Of a DNA stretch of 64,000 nucleotides, positions 9,381 through 18,819 are shown one piece after another. Source of the DNA: an uncultured Anaeroplasmataceae bacterium (GTDB lineage: Bacteria; Bacillota_I; Bacilli_A; Acholeplasmatales; Anaeroplasmataceae); the NCBI GenBank assembly GCA_944325035.1, contig CALUYM010000002.1, forward strand, positions 133,329 to 197,328, given 5' to 3'. Under the pieces are notes generated by a model. It had not been told where the DNA came from. It ran no database searches and worked only from the letters and a program-made list of their open reading frames with translations. The number at the start of each line of letters is the position of its first letter. The stretch's first letter is position 1. A program made the position numbers and the translations under genes.

Positions 9381-9569
9381 TTAAGCTCTGTTTAATTTTC
9401 CACTCTTTAATGCTCTAGCAGAAACCTTAACCTTCTTTACAGAACCATCTTCCATTACTAGATGAACAGTTTGAAGGTTTGACTTCCATGTACGACGTGA
9501 AGCATTTAAAGCATGTGATCTTTGATTTCCGAAAACAGTACTTTTTCCAGTTACATAACATTTAGCCAT
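9381..9569 (-). CDS. rpmB: 50S ribosomal protein L28
   Basis: 62 residues beginning [10 protein letters not shown], with the L28 patterns RRTWKSNLQ and [13 protein letters not shown]. The start ATG (9567-9569) has AGGAGG upstream on the minus strand. A minus-strand promoter is readable at 9610-9638 (TTGATT, 17 bp, TAAAAT). It has the spoVM side on its left and divergent fakA on its right, as in Bacillus. Confidence 0.97.
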   Translation of the reverse strand: MAKCYVTGKSTVFGNQRSHALNASRRTWKSNLQTVHLVMEDGSVKKVKVSARALKSGKLNRA

Positions 9570-10026
9570 AAATTTTACCTCCTTGATAAAAGTATTTTCA
9601 AGCTTTTTAATTTTAACTTATTTATATTTAAAAATCAAGTCCTTTTTTGAAAAATAAGTTAATTGTGTCAAGATGGTTAGCTTAACAACCTTAAAAACAG
9701 GTTTTTAATTATAGATTTATATATATAAGAGTCAGAAAATTAATCAAAAAAACACTAAAAAAGTTTAAAAAGTAAAGAAAATATAATTCGTTTTACCGAA
9801 AAAAATAAGAAAAAATTACTTAAATAAATGTAGATAAATAAAAAAATATTGCTATTTTAAAAATGTATGGTATAATTTACATATCTATAAAGGATATAGA
9901 TTTATTTAATTATGCATAAGTTTTGTTTTAGCTAAAATAGCGTAAAAACAAGTGTAACGATATAAAAAATATAAATTATAAGAAAATGACTATACCTTTT
10001 GATTGGAATATAGGAGGGTGCAAACC
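9570..10026. promoter_or_regulatory. 457-bp divergent intergenic region rpmB / fakA
   Basis: It contains the rpmB promoter (minus; TAAAAT complement at 9610-9615, TTGATT complement at 9633-9638). It also contains the fakA promoter (plus; TTGCTA 9849-9854, 16 bp, TATAAT 9871-9876). The fakA leader of about 140 nt starts with a small hairpin (ATCTATA/TATAGAT, 9883-9901). I see no open frame and no asp23-like gene, which precedes fakA in many Firmicutes. Confidence 0.6.
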
Positions 10027-11667
10027 ATGATAAATTCAGTCAATTGCAATCTATTTAAAAAGATGATGATGAATGGTGCGATTAATCTTAATAACCACCA
10101 TAAGGAAATTGACCAATTAAATGTTTTCCCAGTACCTGATGGAGATACTGGAACTAATATGAAAATGACAATGATGACCGGAGTTCGTGAAATGAATAAT
10201 TCCGAGTCAAGTTCAATTATTGATGTTGCAAAAGTTCTTCAAAGAGGACTTTTAATGGGAGCTAGAGGGAACTCTGGAGTTATCTTATCTCAATTTTTTA
10301 GAGGAATGTATGTGGCGATGAAAGGCTTAACAGCAAATGAGCTTAGTGTTGCTGATTTCATCGAATGCTTTAAATCTGGATATGAAGTAGCTTACAAAGC
10401 AGTTATGGAACCAACTGAAGGGACAATTCTAACTGTAGTAAGAGAAGCTGCTCAAAAAGTAATGGCAGAAAAGGACAATATTGATTCATTTGAAACATTA
10501 TTTGAAATGTATATTGAAGAAGCAAAAAGAAGCTTAGCTAATACACCAAATTTATTACCAGTTTTAAAAGAAGCAGGTGTAGTAGATAGTGGTGGAGCTG
10601 GTTTCTTAAAAGTTGTAGAAGGTATGCAATTAGCATTACAAGGAATAATGCTAGAATCAGAAGAAGCTACTGAACATTCTAGTGTTGAACCAACTTCTGC
10701 TCAAGCAAAAGTTAGTGGTGACATAAAATATGGATACTGCACTGAATTCATTATTGAATTAAAAGATAAGGATAGTTTCCAAGAATCTGATTTAAGAAGT
10801 CCATTATCAATGTTAGGTGATTCTTTAGTATTAGTTCGTGATGAAGATTTAGTAAAGGTTCATGTTCATGTTAACAAACCGGGTCAAGTTTTAGAACTTG
10901 CTCAAAAATATGGTGAATTCGTAAAAATTAAAGTTGAAAATATGCGCCTTCAACACTCTGAGATTATTGAAAAAGAGCATGGCGATGTTCAACAACAAGA
11001 AAAGCAAAAATATGCATTAGTAGCTGTATGTTTTGGTGATGGCTTAAAAGAAACTTTTAAAGAATTGGGTGTAGACTATATCATCGATGGTGGTCAAACA
11101 ATGAACCCTTCAACTGAAGAATTTGTTAAAGCTGTTAATAATTGTAATGCAGAGAATGTAATTATCATTCCTAATAATGGAAATGTTATTTTAAGTGCTG
11201 AACAATCAATCCGTTTATGTGGAAATGTTAATATTCGTGTTTTAAAAGCTAAGACAATTGCGCAAGGTTATGCATCATTGATGGCTTTTGATAGTCAAAA
11301 TGATTTAGATACAAATTTTGAAGATATGTCTGAAGCGATTAAAAATGTTCAAACAGGTGAAGTTACTTACGCAGTTCGTGATACAGAAATTAAGGGTGTA
11401 AAAATTCAAGCTGGTGACTATATGGGTATTTGCAATGGTCAAATTGTAGTATCAGTAAAAGAAAGAATAGATGCATCTAAACAATTATTAGAAAAATGTA
11501 TTGATGAAGAAAGTGTTGTTGTTACAATTTTCTATGGTAAAGGAGCATCTTTTGAAGAAGCTACTGAACTTGAAAATTATGCTAAAGAACTAAATGAAAA
11601 TGTTGATGTTGAGTTAATTAACGGTGAACAAGATATTTATTCGTATATTATTTCAGTGGAAAAGTAA
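10027..11667 (+). CDS. fakA: Fatty acid kinase catalytic subunit (DhaL/DegV-like, YloV)
   Basis: 546 residues from the ATG at 10027. An upstream in-frame TTG at 10003 is disfavoured because TAGGAGGG at 10011-10018 is the RBS. The N-terminal DhaL kinase domain (about 1-200) carries VPDGDTGTNM, which coordinates Mg-ATP. The middle and C-terminal regions are of the DegV-related type that works with FakB. The enzyme phosphorylates FakB-bound fatty acids, feeding PlsX/PlsY, and plsX is two genes downstream. A terminator follows at 11671. Confidence 0.94.
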   Translation: MINSVNCNLFKKMMMNGAINLNNHHKEIDQLNVFPVPDGDTGTNMKMTMMTGVREMNNSESSSIIDVAKVLQRGLLMGARGNSGVILSQFFRGMYVAMKGLTANELSVADFIECFKSGYEVAYKAVMEPTEGTILTVVREAAQKVMAEKDNIDSFETLFEMYIEEAKRSLANTPNLLPVLKEAGVVDSGGAGFLKVVEGMQLALQGIMLESEEATEHSSVEPTSAQAKVSGDIKYGYCTEFIIELKDKDSFQESDLRSPLSMLGDSLVLVRDEDLVKVHVHVNKPGQVLELAQKYGEFVKIKVENMRLQHSEIIEKEHGDVQQQEKQKYALVAVCFGDGLKETFKELGVDYIIDGGQTMNPSTEEFVKAVNNCNAENVIIIPNNGNVILSAEQSIRLCGNVNIRVLKAKTIAQGYASLMAFDSQNDLDTNFEDMSEAIKNVQTGEVTYAVRDTEIKGVKIQAGDYMGICNGQIVVSVKERIDASKQLLEKCIDEESVVVTIFYGKGASFEEATELENYAKELNENVDVELINGEQDIYSYIISVEK

Positions 11668-11670
11668 GAT

Positions 11671-11693
11671 GGTTGGCTTAGGCCAACCTTTTT
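11671..11693 (+). terminator. Terminator between fakA and recG
   Basis: A 7-bp GC-rich stem (GGTTGGC/GCCAACC, loop TTAG) and five T. The recG RBS follows 10 bp later. Confidence 0.85.
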
Positions 11694-11708
11694 AAATAGG
11701 AGAAATTT

Positions 11709-13697
11709 ATGCTAATAAAAGATTTTAAAGGAATTGGGCCTAAAAAAGCTGAAAATTTTAAAAAAGTTAAAATTGAAACTATAGATGATTTACTTTTTAC
11801 CTTACCTAAAATGTATCATCGTTATGAGTTAAAAAAATATAGTGAAGCAGAATATAATGAAAAGTTTGTAACTTATGGGAAAATTGCCTCAAAGTTATTT
11901 TATAAACCGATGCGAAAAAATTTAGGGTTAACTGGTTTTACTATAGAAGATGAGAGAAAAAATAAAATCTACGTAAAAATATTTGGCTCACAATTCTATC
12001 AATTTAAATACCGAATGGGACAAAATCTTTATTTTTATGGTAGAAAAAAAGATAATAATTCGTTTTATGTTGAAAAAATATTTGAAAAAAACATATTTCC
12101 TAAAATTGAACCAGTATACAAATTAGAAGATATTCCAGATAATCTAATTCGAAATCTATTAGAATCATATTTAAAAAATCATCGTTTAAATTGTCAAGAA
12201 ACGATTCCGATCCATTTAGTAAAAAAATATCGACTGCTTGATATCAATAATTTTATTATTAAAGCCCATTTTCCAACTGATAACTCTGATTTAAAAGAAC
12301 TTAATCGTAGGATTAAATATAAGAATTTTTTTAAGTATGCTTTAAGTATTGAAATTCAAAATAGTTTAAACAATTATATTTTAAAAAAACCAAAAAAATT
12401 ATTCAATGATAAAATATCTGAATTCATAAAAATATTGCCATTTAGACTCACAACAAGTCAAGAAAATACGCTTTTAGATATTCAAAATGATATGTCATCA
12501 AGTCAAGTGATGAATCGTTTAGTTCAAGGTGATGTTGGGAGCGGAAAAACTATTATTGCTGTAATTGCTTCGTATATTGAAGTATTAAATAAGGGACAAG
12601 TAATAATACTCGCTCCTACTGAAATCTTGGCTAAGCAGCATTTTATAAATTTTAAGAATTATTTAGATGATTATGGAATTTCTATTGATTTTTTATCATC
12701 AAGTGTCTCTAAGAAGAATAAAATTGACGTTTTGGAACGCGTAAAAGCAGGAATAACTAATATTTTAGTCACAACTCATTCATTAATGTATCATGATATT
12801 GAGTTTCAAAAATTAGGACTATACATTGTTGATGAACAACATCGTTTTGGAGTTTCTGCTAGACGACACATTTTAGAAAAATATCAAGATGCTGATTCAA
12901 TTTATCTATCTGCTACGCCAATTCCTAGAACATTAGGACTAACTAAATATGCCAATATGAGTATTTCAAGTCTAAAAGAAAAACCAAGCGATAGGAAAAA
13001 AATTGAAACAAAGGTTTATACATATGGCGACTTAGAATTTGTTTTTAATGATATGCGATTACGAATTAATCGAGGAGAACAAATTTATGCTGTTGTAAGT
13101 GTTATTGAAGCTGGCGATTTAAATTTATTAGATATTAAAAATGCTTATGAATTAATTGAAGAAGGTGTAAAAGAAGCTAGAATAGGAATTATTCATGGTT
13201 CATTAAAACAAAAAGATAAGGATGAAGTCATGACCGCTTTTAAGAATCATGAATTAGATATTTTACTAGCTACTACTGTTATTGAAGTTGGAGTTGATGT
13301 AAAAAATGCGACTGCAATATATATTTTTGATGCTAAACAATTTGGTTTATCGACGATTCACCAGCTTCGCGGTAGAGTTGGAAGAAATGATAAAGAAGCA
13401 TTTTGTGCATTAATAACTGATAGATGTGACATTTTAAGACTTAAATATCTAGAAGAAATTGATGATTGTTTTGAACTTGCTGAATTAGATTTAAAATTAA
13501 GAGGCCCAGGTGATTTATTAGGTGATAAACAAAGTGGTTTTTTAACATACGATTTATTAAATGATGGGAAGATATTTTCGTGTGCTAAAGATGATGCTAA
13601 AGAAGAAGTAGATAAATTCAATAAGGGTACCGAACTAGATTTAATTAGTAAACGAATGATAGAAAAAATTACTAATCAAAATATTAAATTAAATTAA
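11709..13697 (+). CDS. recG: ATP-dependent DNA helicase RecG
   Basis: 662 residues, typical of RecG. An N-terminal wedge/OB domain for fork binding lies at about 50-150. The helicase core has Walker A GDVGSGKT at about 274 and Walker B DEQH. Motif III is SATPIPRT and motif VI is QLRGRVGR. It regresses stalled replication forks and processes Holliday junctions. RBS TAGGAGA. The fakA-recG-plsX order matches Bacillus. Confidence 0.96.
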   Translation: MLIKDFKGIGPKKAENFKKVKIETIDDLLFTLPKMYHRYELKKYSEAEYNEKFVTYGKIASKLFYKPMRKNLGLTGFTIEDERKNKIYVKIFGSQFYQFKYRMGQNLYFYGRKKDNNSFYVEKIFEKNIFPKIEPVYKLEDIPDNLIRNLLESYLKNHRLNCQETIPIHLVKKYRLLDINNFIIKAHFPTDNSDLKELNRRIKYKNFFKYALSIEIQNSLNNYILKKPKKLFNDKISEFIKILPFRLTTSQENTLLDIQNDMSSSQVMNRLVQGDVGSGKTIIAVIASYIEVLNKGQVIILAPTEILAKQHFINFKNYLDDYGISIDFLSSSVSKKNKIDVLERVKAGITNILVTTHSLMYHDIEFQKLGLYIVDEQHRFGVSARRHILEKYQDADSIYLSATPIPRTLGLTKYANMSISSLKEKPSDRKKIETKVYTYGDLEFVFNDMRLRINRGEQIYAVVSVIEAGDLNLLDIKNAYELIEEGVKEARIGIIHGSLKQKDKDEVMTAFKNHELDILLATTVIEVGVDVKNATAIYIFDAKQFGLSTIHQLRGRVGRNDKEAFCALITDRCDILRLKYLEEIDDCFELAELDLKLRGPGDLLGDKQSGFLTYDLLNDGKIFSCAKDDAKEEVDKFNKGTELDLISKRMIEKITNQNIKLN

Positions 13698-13817
13698 ATA
13701 AAACATTTGAACTTATGGTATAATTTAAACATAAGGGTTTTCTATAAAATGATTACTTTTATAATGAAAATAATCAATTATCATAATTGTTTAAATAAAA
13801 AAGGAAGGTAAAGTGAA

Positions 13818-14819
13818 ATGATTAAAATCGCAGTTGACGCTATGGGTGGAGACTTTTTATGTGATACAACCGTAAAAGGTTCGATGCAAGCAATCCAAGA
13901 ATTTAAAGATATTGAAATTACATTATATGGTGATGAAGAAAAAATCAAACCATTATTAACAAACAGTGAAAGAATTAAGGTTGTTCATACTCCAAAATAT
14001 GTAGATATGGGAGAACATGACCCAGTTTCATACATTAGACATAATCCAGATGCATCATTATGTATGGCATTAAAAGCAGGACGAGAAAAAGAAGTTGATG
14101 CAGTAGTTAGTGCAGGACCAACACAATGTGTAATCGTAGGAGCACATTTAATTGTTCGCAAACTTAAACAAATGCGTCGTGTTGCTTTATGCCCAATTAT
14201 TCCCTCTGTTGATGGAAGAGGAAGATTGATGTTAGATGTGGGTGCAAATATTGAATTAAGACCGGAACATATCTTAGATTTGGCCGTTTTTGCTACAACT
14301 GTTTCTCATGAAATTTTAGGTGTTGATAAACCTAAAGTTGGATTATTAAATATTGGTACGGAAAAAGGTAAAGGCCGCCAAGTTGATCAAGAAACATATG
14401 ATTTACTTGAACAAAGTTCGGAAATTAGTTTTTATGGTAATGTTGAAACAAAGGAAATTTTAACCTCTGAATGTGATATTTTTATTACTGATGGGTTTAC
14501 TGGTAATATGGTAATGAAAACAATGGAAGGAACCGCAAAAGCAATGGGAAAAATGCTTGAAGAAGAAATTAAATCAAGTTTTGGTGGAATTCTTGGTTAT
14601 TTGTTCATGAAAAAGAATTTAAAACGTTTTAAAAAAAGAATGGATGCTTCAGAAATTGGTGGTGCAATGATAGTTGGAATTCCAGTTCCGGTTATTAAAG
14701 CTCATGGTTCATCAGATGCTTATGCGTTTAAAAATGCTATTCGTCAGGCTCGTTCGATGGTAGAAAAAGACTTAATTAATAAAGTTGTATCAGCACTGCC
14801 AAAGAAGGAAAATGCATAA
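13818..14819 (+). CDS. plsX: Phosphate acyltransferase PlsX
   Basis: 333 residues starting KIAVDAMGGD, the PlsX signature. It makes acyl-phosphate from acyl-ACP or interconverts acyl groups with FakA products at the start of phospholipid synthesis. RBS AAAGGAAGG, about 10 bp before the ATG. A promoter with TATAAT near 13720 precedes it. The stop TAA overlaps the rnc ATG by one base. The fabD-fabG-acpP genes that normally separate plsX from rnc are missing here. Confidence 0.95.
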   Translation: MIKIAVDAMGGDFLCDTTVKGSMQAIQEFKDIEITLYGDEEKIKPLLTNSERIKVVHTPKYVDMGEHDPVSYIRHNPDASLCMALKAGREKEVDAVVSAGPTQCVIVGAHLIVRKLKQMRRVALCPIIPSVDGRGRLMLDVGANIELRPEHILDLAVFATTVSHEILGVDKPKVGLLNIGTEKGKGRQVDQETYDLLEQSSEISFYGNVETKEILTSECDIFITDGFTGNMVMKTMEGTAKAMGKMLEEEIKSSFGGILGYLFMKKNLKRFKKRMDASEIGGAMIVGIPVPVIKAHGSSDAYAFKNAIRQARSMVEKDLINKVVSALPKKENA

Positions 14820-15493
14820 TGAAAAAATTTACTGAATTAGAACAAAAATTAGGGATAAGTTTTACTCATAAAGAAATACTTATTGAAGCATTAACTCATA
14901 GTTCATATGGTAATGAGCATGGTGTTCCGTTTAATGAACGTCTTGAATTTTTAGGAGACGCAGTCTTGGAGTTGTTAATGTCAAAGTATTTGATTGGTAA
15001 ATTCAAAACTGATGAGGGAGATATGACAAAACGACGTGCTCAGGCGGTCAGAGAGGAAGCTTTAAATATTTATGCTAATCATTTAGGATTATCTGACTAT
15101 TTATTTTTAGGAAAAGGAGAAGAATCTACTGGCGGAAGACGTCGTCCTGCAGTAATTGCTGATGCCTTTGAGGCCTTATTAGGAGCTATTTTTACAGAAT
15201 TTGGTTTTGATACTGCATATAAAGTTTTCTCACGAATTGTTATTCCTTATGTTGATGAAGTTGTATCGATTAAAGATTTTAAAACTATTTTGCAAGAGTT
15301 AGTTCAAGCGGATAAAAGGACTTTAGAATACCGTATTATTCTAGAAGAAGGCCCAGCTCATAACAAACGTTTTACATCAGAAGTTTTAATGGATGGAAAT
15401 TTAATTATGGGACGTGGGGTTGGTAAAACTAAGAAAGATGCAGAACAAGAGGCAGCCAAAGAAGCTCTTTTGAAAATGCAAGGACATAACTAA
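14819..15493 (+). CDS. rnc: Ribonuclease III
   Basis: 224 residues. The N-terminal endonuclease domain has the signature NERLEFLGDAVLEL at about 40, with acidic catalytic residues. A C-terminal double-stranded RNA-binding domain at about 155-222 ends KKDAEQEAAKEAL. It cleaves rRNA precursors and structured mRNAs. It overlaps plsX by one base, so translation is probably coupled. Confidence 0.96.
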   Translation: MKKFTELEQKLGISFTHKEILIEALTHSSYGNEHGVPFNERLEFLGDAVLELLMSKYLIGKFKTDEGDMTKRRAQAVREEALNIYANHLGLSDYLFLGKGEESTGGRRRPAVIADAFEALLGAIFTEFGFDTAYKVFSRIVIPYVDEVVSIKDFKTILQELVQADKRTLEYRIILEEGPAHNKRFTSEVLMDGNLIMGRGVGKTKKDAEQEAAKEALLKMQGHN

Positions 15494-15503
15494 CCATTAA
15501 TTA

Positions 15504-15532
15504 TCTCACCTCATATACTAAATTGGGTGAGA
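15504..15532 (+). promoter_or_regulatory. Hairpin covering the dapB ribosome binding site
   Basis: TCTCACC (15504-15510) is the exact complement of GGTGAGA (15526-15532), which is the Shine-Dalgarno of dapB. The loop is 15 nt. There is no T-run, so it would act on translation rather than termination. Confidence 0.55.
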
Positions 15533-15534
15533 AT

Positions 15535-16173
15535 TTGAATATATTATTAGCAGGCATAAACGGAAAAATGGGTGAAGCCATTTATAAAGAGATTAAAGAC
15601 TATTTAGTAACTGGCTTTGACAAAAAAGAACATGAAGAAGTTCATACAATTACTGATTTTTTTAAGATAGAAATAGAAAAATTTGAACTTTTAATCGATT
15701 TTACGGAAAATGATATATCAGAAAAATTAATTGATCTTTTTGTTAAAAATAAAAAGAATGTTATCTCTGGAACAACCGGTCATAATCCATTATTTATCAG
15801 AAGAATGGAAGAGTTATCTAAGTTTAATGAAACAGTCTTTATTCATAAAGAAAATTTTGCTAAAGGCTTTAATAATTTTAAGAAAATGACAAATTATTTA
15901 GATAAATATGAAAGTAAAGAAATTATTGAAAGTCATCATATTAGTAAAATAGATAGTCCATCTGGTTCAGCTTTAGTATTAGCTGATATCATTAAATTGG
16001 ATTATTCTAAAATTAAATCTTTTAGAACACCTGATTTAAGACCACTTCACATGATAATGGTCACAGATAAAAATGAAAAAATAATATTGATTCATGAGAT
16101 ACTGGATAAAAGCGCATTTAAAGAAGGATTTTTAGAAATATTTAAAGAAATAGTAGGTGATATAGATGCTTGA
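15535..16173 (+). CDS. dapB: 4-hydroxy-tetrahydrodipicolinate reductase (DapB), short form
   Basis: The start is uncertain: a TTG at 15535 follows GGTGAG by three bases, the spacing seen at rlmN and rsgA, and another in-frame TTG lies at 15523. The 212-216 residues are shorter than usual (about 240-270). NAD(P)-binding start ILLAGINGKMG, GTTG at about 85, active-site region ESHHISKIDSPSG. It reduces the dapA product in diaminopimelate/lysine synthesis, relevant to the wall and to spore dipicolinate. No other dap gene is nearby. It overlaps dnaD by 8 bp. Confidence 0.85.
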   Translation: MNILLAGINGKMGEAIYKEIKDYLVTGFDKKEHEEVHTITDFFKIEIEKFELLIDFTENDISEKLIDLFVKNKKNVISGTTGHNPLFIRRMEELSKFNETVFIHKENFAKGFNNFKKMTNYLDKYESKEIIESHHISKIDSPSGSALVLADIIKLDYSKIKSFRTPDLRPLHMIMVTDKNEKIILIHEILDKSAFKEGFLEIFKEIVGDIDA

Positions 16174-16762
16174 AAAATTATATAAACTAGGATTACTAAA
16201 TTATGAAAAACTACTTAGAATGATGTATCATAATCTTAATTTAAGTGAAAAAGATGTTATGATATTGAGTGCTATTTTAGATAAGTTTGACGAAAATATT
16301 GATCAAAATTTAATTGCAAATAGTTATAATTTTAAAATCAGTGATGTTGAAAACTGTTTAGCATTATTGTTAGAACTCGACTATATGGAAATCTATATGG
16401 ATATTTTGCCTGATAATAGGCAAAAGGAAACATATCGTCTATCACCACTTTTTAAAAAACTTGAACTATTGATTTCTAAGCAAAAAAATGAGCCCACTTC
16501 AGAAATTGGAGAAGTTATTGCAACCATTGAAGAAGCGACAAAACGAATGTTAACTCCGGGGGAGCTAGAAACTATTAGTTCATGGTTTGAAGAAGGAATT
16601 TCCTTCTTAAAAATTAAATCAGAAATGGACAAGTTAGGCTCTAGTTTAAGCGTTAGAAATCTAGAAAAAGCTTTATATAAAAAAGAAGTTCCAATTAAAG
16701 AGGAAAATAAAAAGTCAACTTCTAATTTGAAGAAAGTATTTGAAATGGTAAAGAATCAATGA
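16166..16762 (+). CDS. dnaD: DNA replication initiation protein DnaD
   Basis: 198 residues. The N-terminal winged-helix region at about 1-95 and the DnaB2-type C-terminal domain at about 120-185 (TPGELETISSWFEEGIS) match DnaD of Firmicutes, which remodels DNA during primosome assembly at oriC and restart sites. It overlaps nth by 4 bp, as in B. subtilis dnaD-nth. The ATG at 16166 overlaps the dapB end. Confidence 0.9.
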   Translation: MLEKLYKLGLLNYEKLLRMMYHNLNLSEKDVMILSAILDKFDENIDQNLIANSYNFKISDVENCLALLLELDYMEIYMDILPDNRQKETYRLSPLFKKLELLISKQKNEPTSEIGEVIATIEEATKRMLTPGELETISSWFEEGISFLKIKSEMDKLGSSLSVRNLEKALYKKEVPIKEENKKSTSNLKKVFEMVKNQ

Positions 16763-17391
16763 AACCAGAAGAATTGATAAAAGTACTTTACGAAATGTTT
16801 CCAGACGCTAGATGTGAACTTGATTTTACAGATGATTTTTCGCTTCTTTGTGCTATTTTATTAAGCGCTCAAACAACAGATAAACAAGTCAATAAAATCA
16901 CACCAATACTTTTCCAAAGGTTTTCAACTCCAAAACTGATGATGAAAGCTTCTTTAAATGAGCTTGAAGATATTATAAGACCATTAGGACTAGCTAAGAA
17001 TAAAAGTAAATACTTATCAAATTTAGCTACAAGTATCGAATTAGAATTTGATGGTAAAGTTCCTAATGATGTTAAAATTTTAGAAACATTACCTGGAGTT
17101 GGGCATAAAACAGCATGTGTTTTTATGGCAGAATATTATAATGAACCTCATATAGCCGTTGATACTCATGTTCAAAGGGTAAGTAATCGTTTAGGTTTAG
17201 TTGATAGTGATAATGTTTTAAAAACAGAAAAGGAACTAGAAAGAATTTTTAAAAAAGAAGATTATATTAAAGCCCATCTTGGATTGTTATTTTTAGGTAG
17301 ATATTTATGTAAGAGTAAAAATCCGGGTTGTGATAAATGTGGATTAAAAGATTTTTGTAAATTTGGTAAGAATTATGAAAAAAATTCTTAA
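16759..17391 (+). CDS. nth: Endonuclease III
   Basis: 210 residues, a bifunctional DNA glycosylase / AP lyase for oxidised pyrimidines. The helix-hairpin-helix LPGVGHKTA at about 113-121 contains the catalytic Lys, and the catalytic Asp is in AVDTHV. The 4Fe-4S ligands are the C-x6-C-x2-C-x5-C set at the C-terminus (CKSKNPGCDKCGLKDFC). Confidence 0.96.
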   Translation: MKPEELIKVLYEMFPDARCELDFTDDFSLLCAILLSAQTTDKQVNKITPILFQRFSTPKLMMKASLNELEDIIRPLGLAKNKSKYLSNLATSIELEFDGKVPNDVKILETLPGVGHKTACVFMAEYYNEPHIAVDTHVQRVSNRLGLVDSDNVLKTEKELERIFKKEDYIKAHLGLLFLGRYLCKSKNPGCDKCGLKDFCKFGKNYEKNS

Positions 17392-17495
17392 AGTGCTTAT
17401 TGGTATATTATAAAAAGTTTTATGATATTTTTAAAGAGAAATAGAATATTAAAAATAAAAATTTGTAGAAAATCTGTATGGATGGAGTTTAAATA

Positions 17496-18191
17496 GTGAG
17501 ATTATATCAATTTTTAAAAGATCGTTTTTACTTATGTAAAAATGAAGTTGAGTCATTTAATATTGAGCATAATGTTAAAGTTAATGGAATACCAGGTAAA
17601 TGGTTATCTTATATTTTAAAACCAAATGATATAGTAGAGGTTGATGGACAGGTTGTAGAAGTTATTACTAAGAAAAAGATTTATCTACTTTTAAATAAAC
17701 CTGTTGGCATAACTTGTACAAATGATCGCAAAGTAAGCAATAATATTCGCGATTTTTTAAATTATCCAATTCGCATCTTTACAGTAGGACGTTTAGACAA
17801 AGATTCATGTGGATTAATTGTTTTAACAAATGATGGACAAATGTTTAACAAAGTTTTAGATAAAAATACGCATGTAGAAAAAGAATATTTATTGATAGTT
17901 GACCATCCAATAAATGATGTTTTTATCAATCTAATGTCAAAAGGCGTACCTATTTTAGGTAAAGTTACAAAACCATGTATCGTTAAAGCTGTTGGATTAT
18001 GTTCATTCAAAATAATACTTAAAGAAGGTATGAATCGTCAAATTAGAAGAATGTGTAAATATTTTGGATATAAAGTTTTGCATCTAGAACGTATTCGTAT
18101 TGGAAATATTGTAGATAGTGATTTGGAAGTTGGAAAGTATCGAGAATTAAGATCTGAAGAAGTAGATTATTTATTAAATAACGAAAACTAA
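17496..18191 (+). CDS. rsuA: 16S rRNA pseudouridine(516) synthase-type protein
   Basis: 231 residues from a GTG start at 17496 with TGGAG upstream. An N-terminal S4 RNA-binding domain (about 1-55) is followed by the RsuA/RluB catalytic core with GRLDKDSCGL, whose Asp is catalytic. A second family member, rluB, lies at 60933, so this one is the better RsuA candidate. The exact target base is inferred from family only. Confidence 0.85.
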   Translation: MRLYQFLKDRFYLCKNEVESFNIEHNVKVNGIPGKWLSYILKPNDIVEVDGQVVEVITKKKIYLLLNKPVGITCTNDRKVSNNIRDFLNYPIRIFTVGRLDKDSCGLIVLTNDGQMFNKVLDKNTHVEKEYLLIVDHPINDVFINLMSKGVPILGKVTKPCIVKAVGLCSFKIILKEGMNRQIRRMCKYFGYKVLHLERIRIGNIVDSDLEVGKYRELRSEEVDYLLNNEN

Positions 18192-18201
18192 ATGTAATTT
18201 G

Positions 18202-18232
18202 ACTAACCGAATTTAAATCGGTTAGTTTTTTT
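18202..18232 (+). terminator. Terminator after rsuA
   Basis: A perfect 9-bp stem (18202-18210 with 18218-18226) with a 7-nt loop and seven T. Confidence 0.9.
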
Positions 18233-18276
18233 GTAATTTTTAAATATACTGGTAATTACTAGTTGAGGTGATTATC

Positions 18277-18819
18277 ATGAAATTTAACAAAAGATTATTT
18301 GTATTATTAATTCCTATAAGTCTTTTAATATTACTATTTGCAATGCCAAACCGAAAGGTTCAGCAAGATATTGTTTATAATACTGAATATGAAAGAAAAG
18401 ATATTATTACAGTTCATATTTTTGGTGAAGTAAGAAGACCAGGTACATATTATTTAGATGAAAATTCAACTTATGCAGATTTACTCGTTAAATGTGGATT
18501 AACAGATTTATCAAATCTCGATGGTGTTAATTTAAATGTAACACTATTAAATAATTCTAGTTATGAGGTGTTAATATCTGATAATAGAACAAATATCGAA
18601 CCATCTACTTTAGTACCAGACATTAGTGATGAAAAGATAAATATAAATAAAGCTACTCAAGCGGAATTAATAACATTACCAGGAGTAGGATCAGTAAAAG
18701 CTAAAGCAATTATTAATTATCGAACTAAAAAAAAGTTTTTAAAAATTGAAGATATTAAAAAAGTTGATGGAATAAGTGAAAATTTATATGATTCGATCAA
18801 AGATATTATTATTGTCTAA
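18277..18819 (+). CDS. comEA: Competence DNA-binding protein ComEA
   Basis: 180 residues from the ATG at 18277. An in-frame GTG at 18268 is part of the RBS GAGGTGA. One membrane helix at about 5-25, an SLBB domain at about 45-105, and a C-terminal double helix-hairpin-helix at about 120-180 (INKATQAELITLPGVG). It is anchored outside the membrane and binds incoming double-stranded DNA, passing one strand to ComEC. comEC starts inside its last codons; comEB is absent. Confidence 0.93.
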   Translation: MKFNKRLFVLLIPISLLILLFAMPNRKVQQDIVYNTEYERKDIITVHIFGEVRRPGTYYLDENSTYADLLVKCGLTDLSNLDGVNLNVTLLNNSSYEVLISDNRTNIEPSTLVPDISDEKININKATQAELITLPGVGSVKAKAIINYRTKKKFLKIEDIKKVDGISENLYDSIKDIIIV

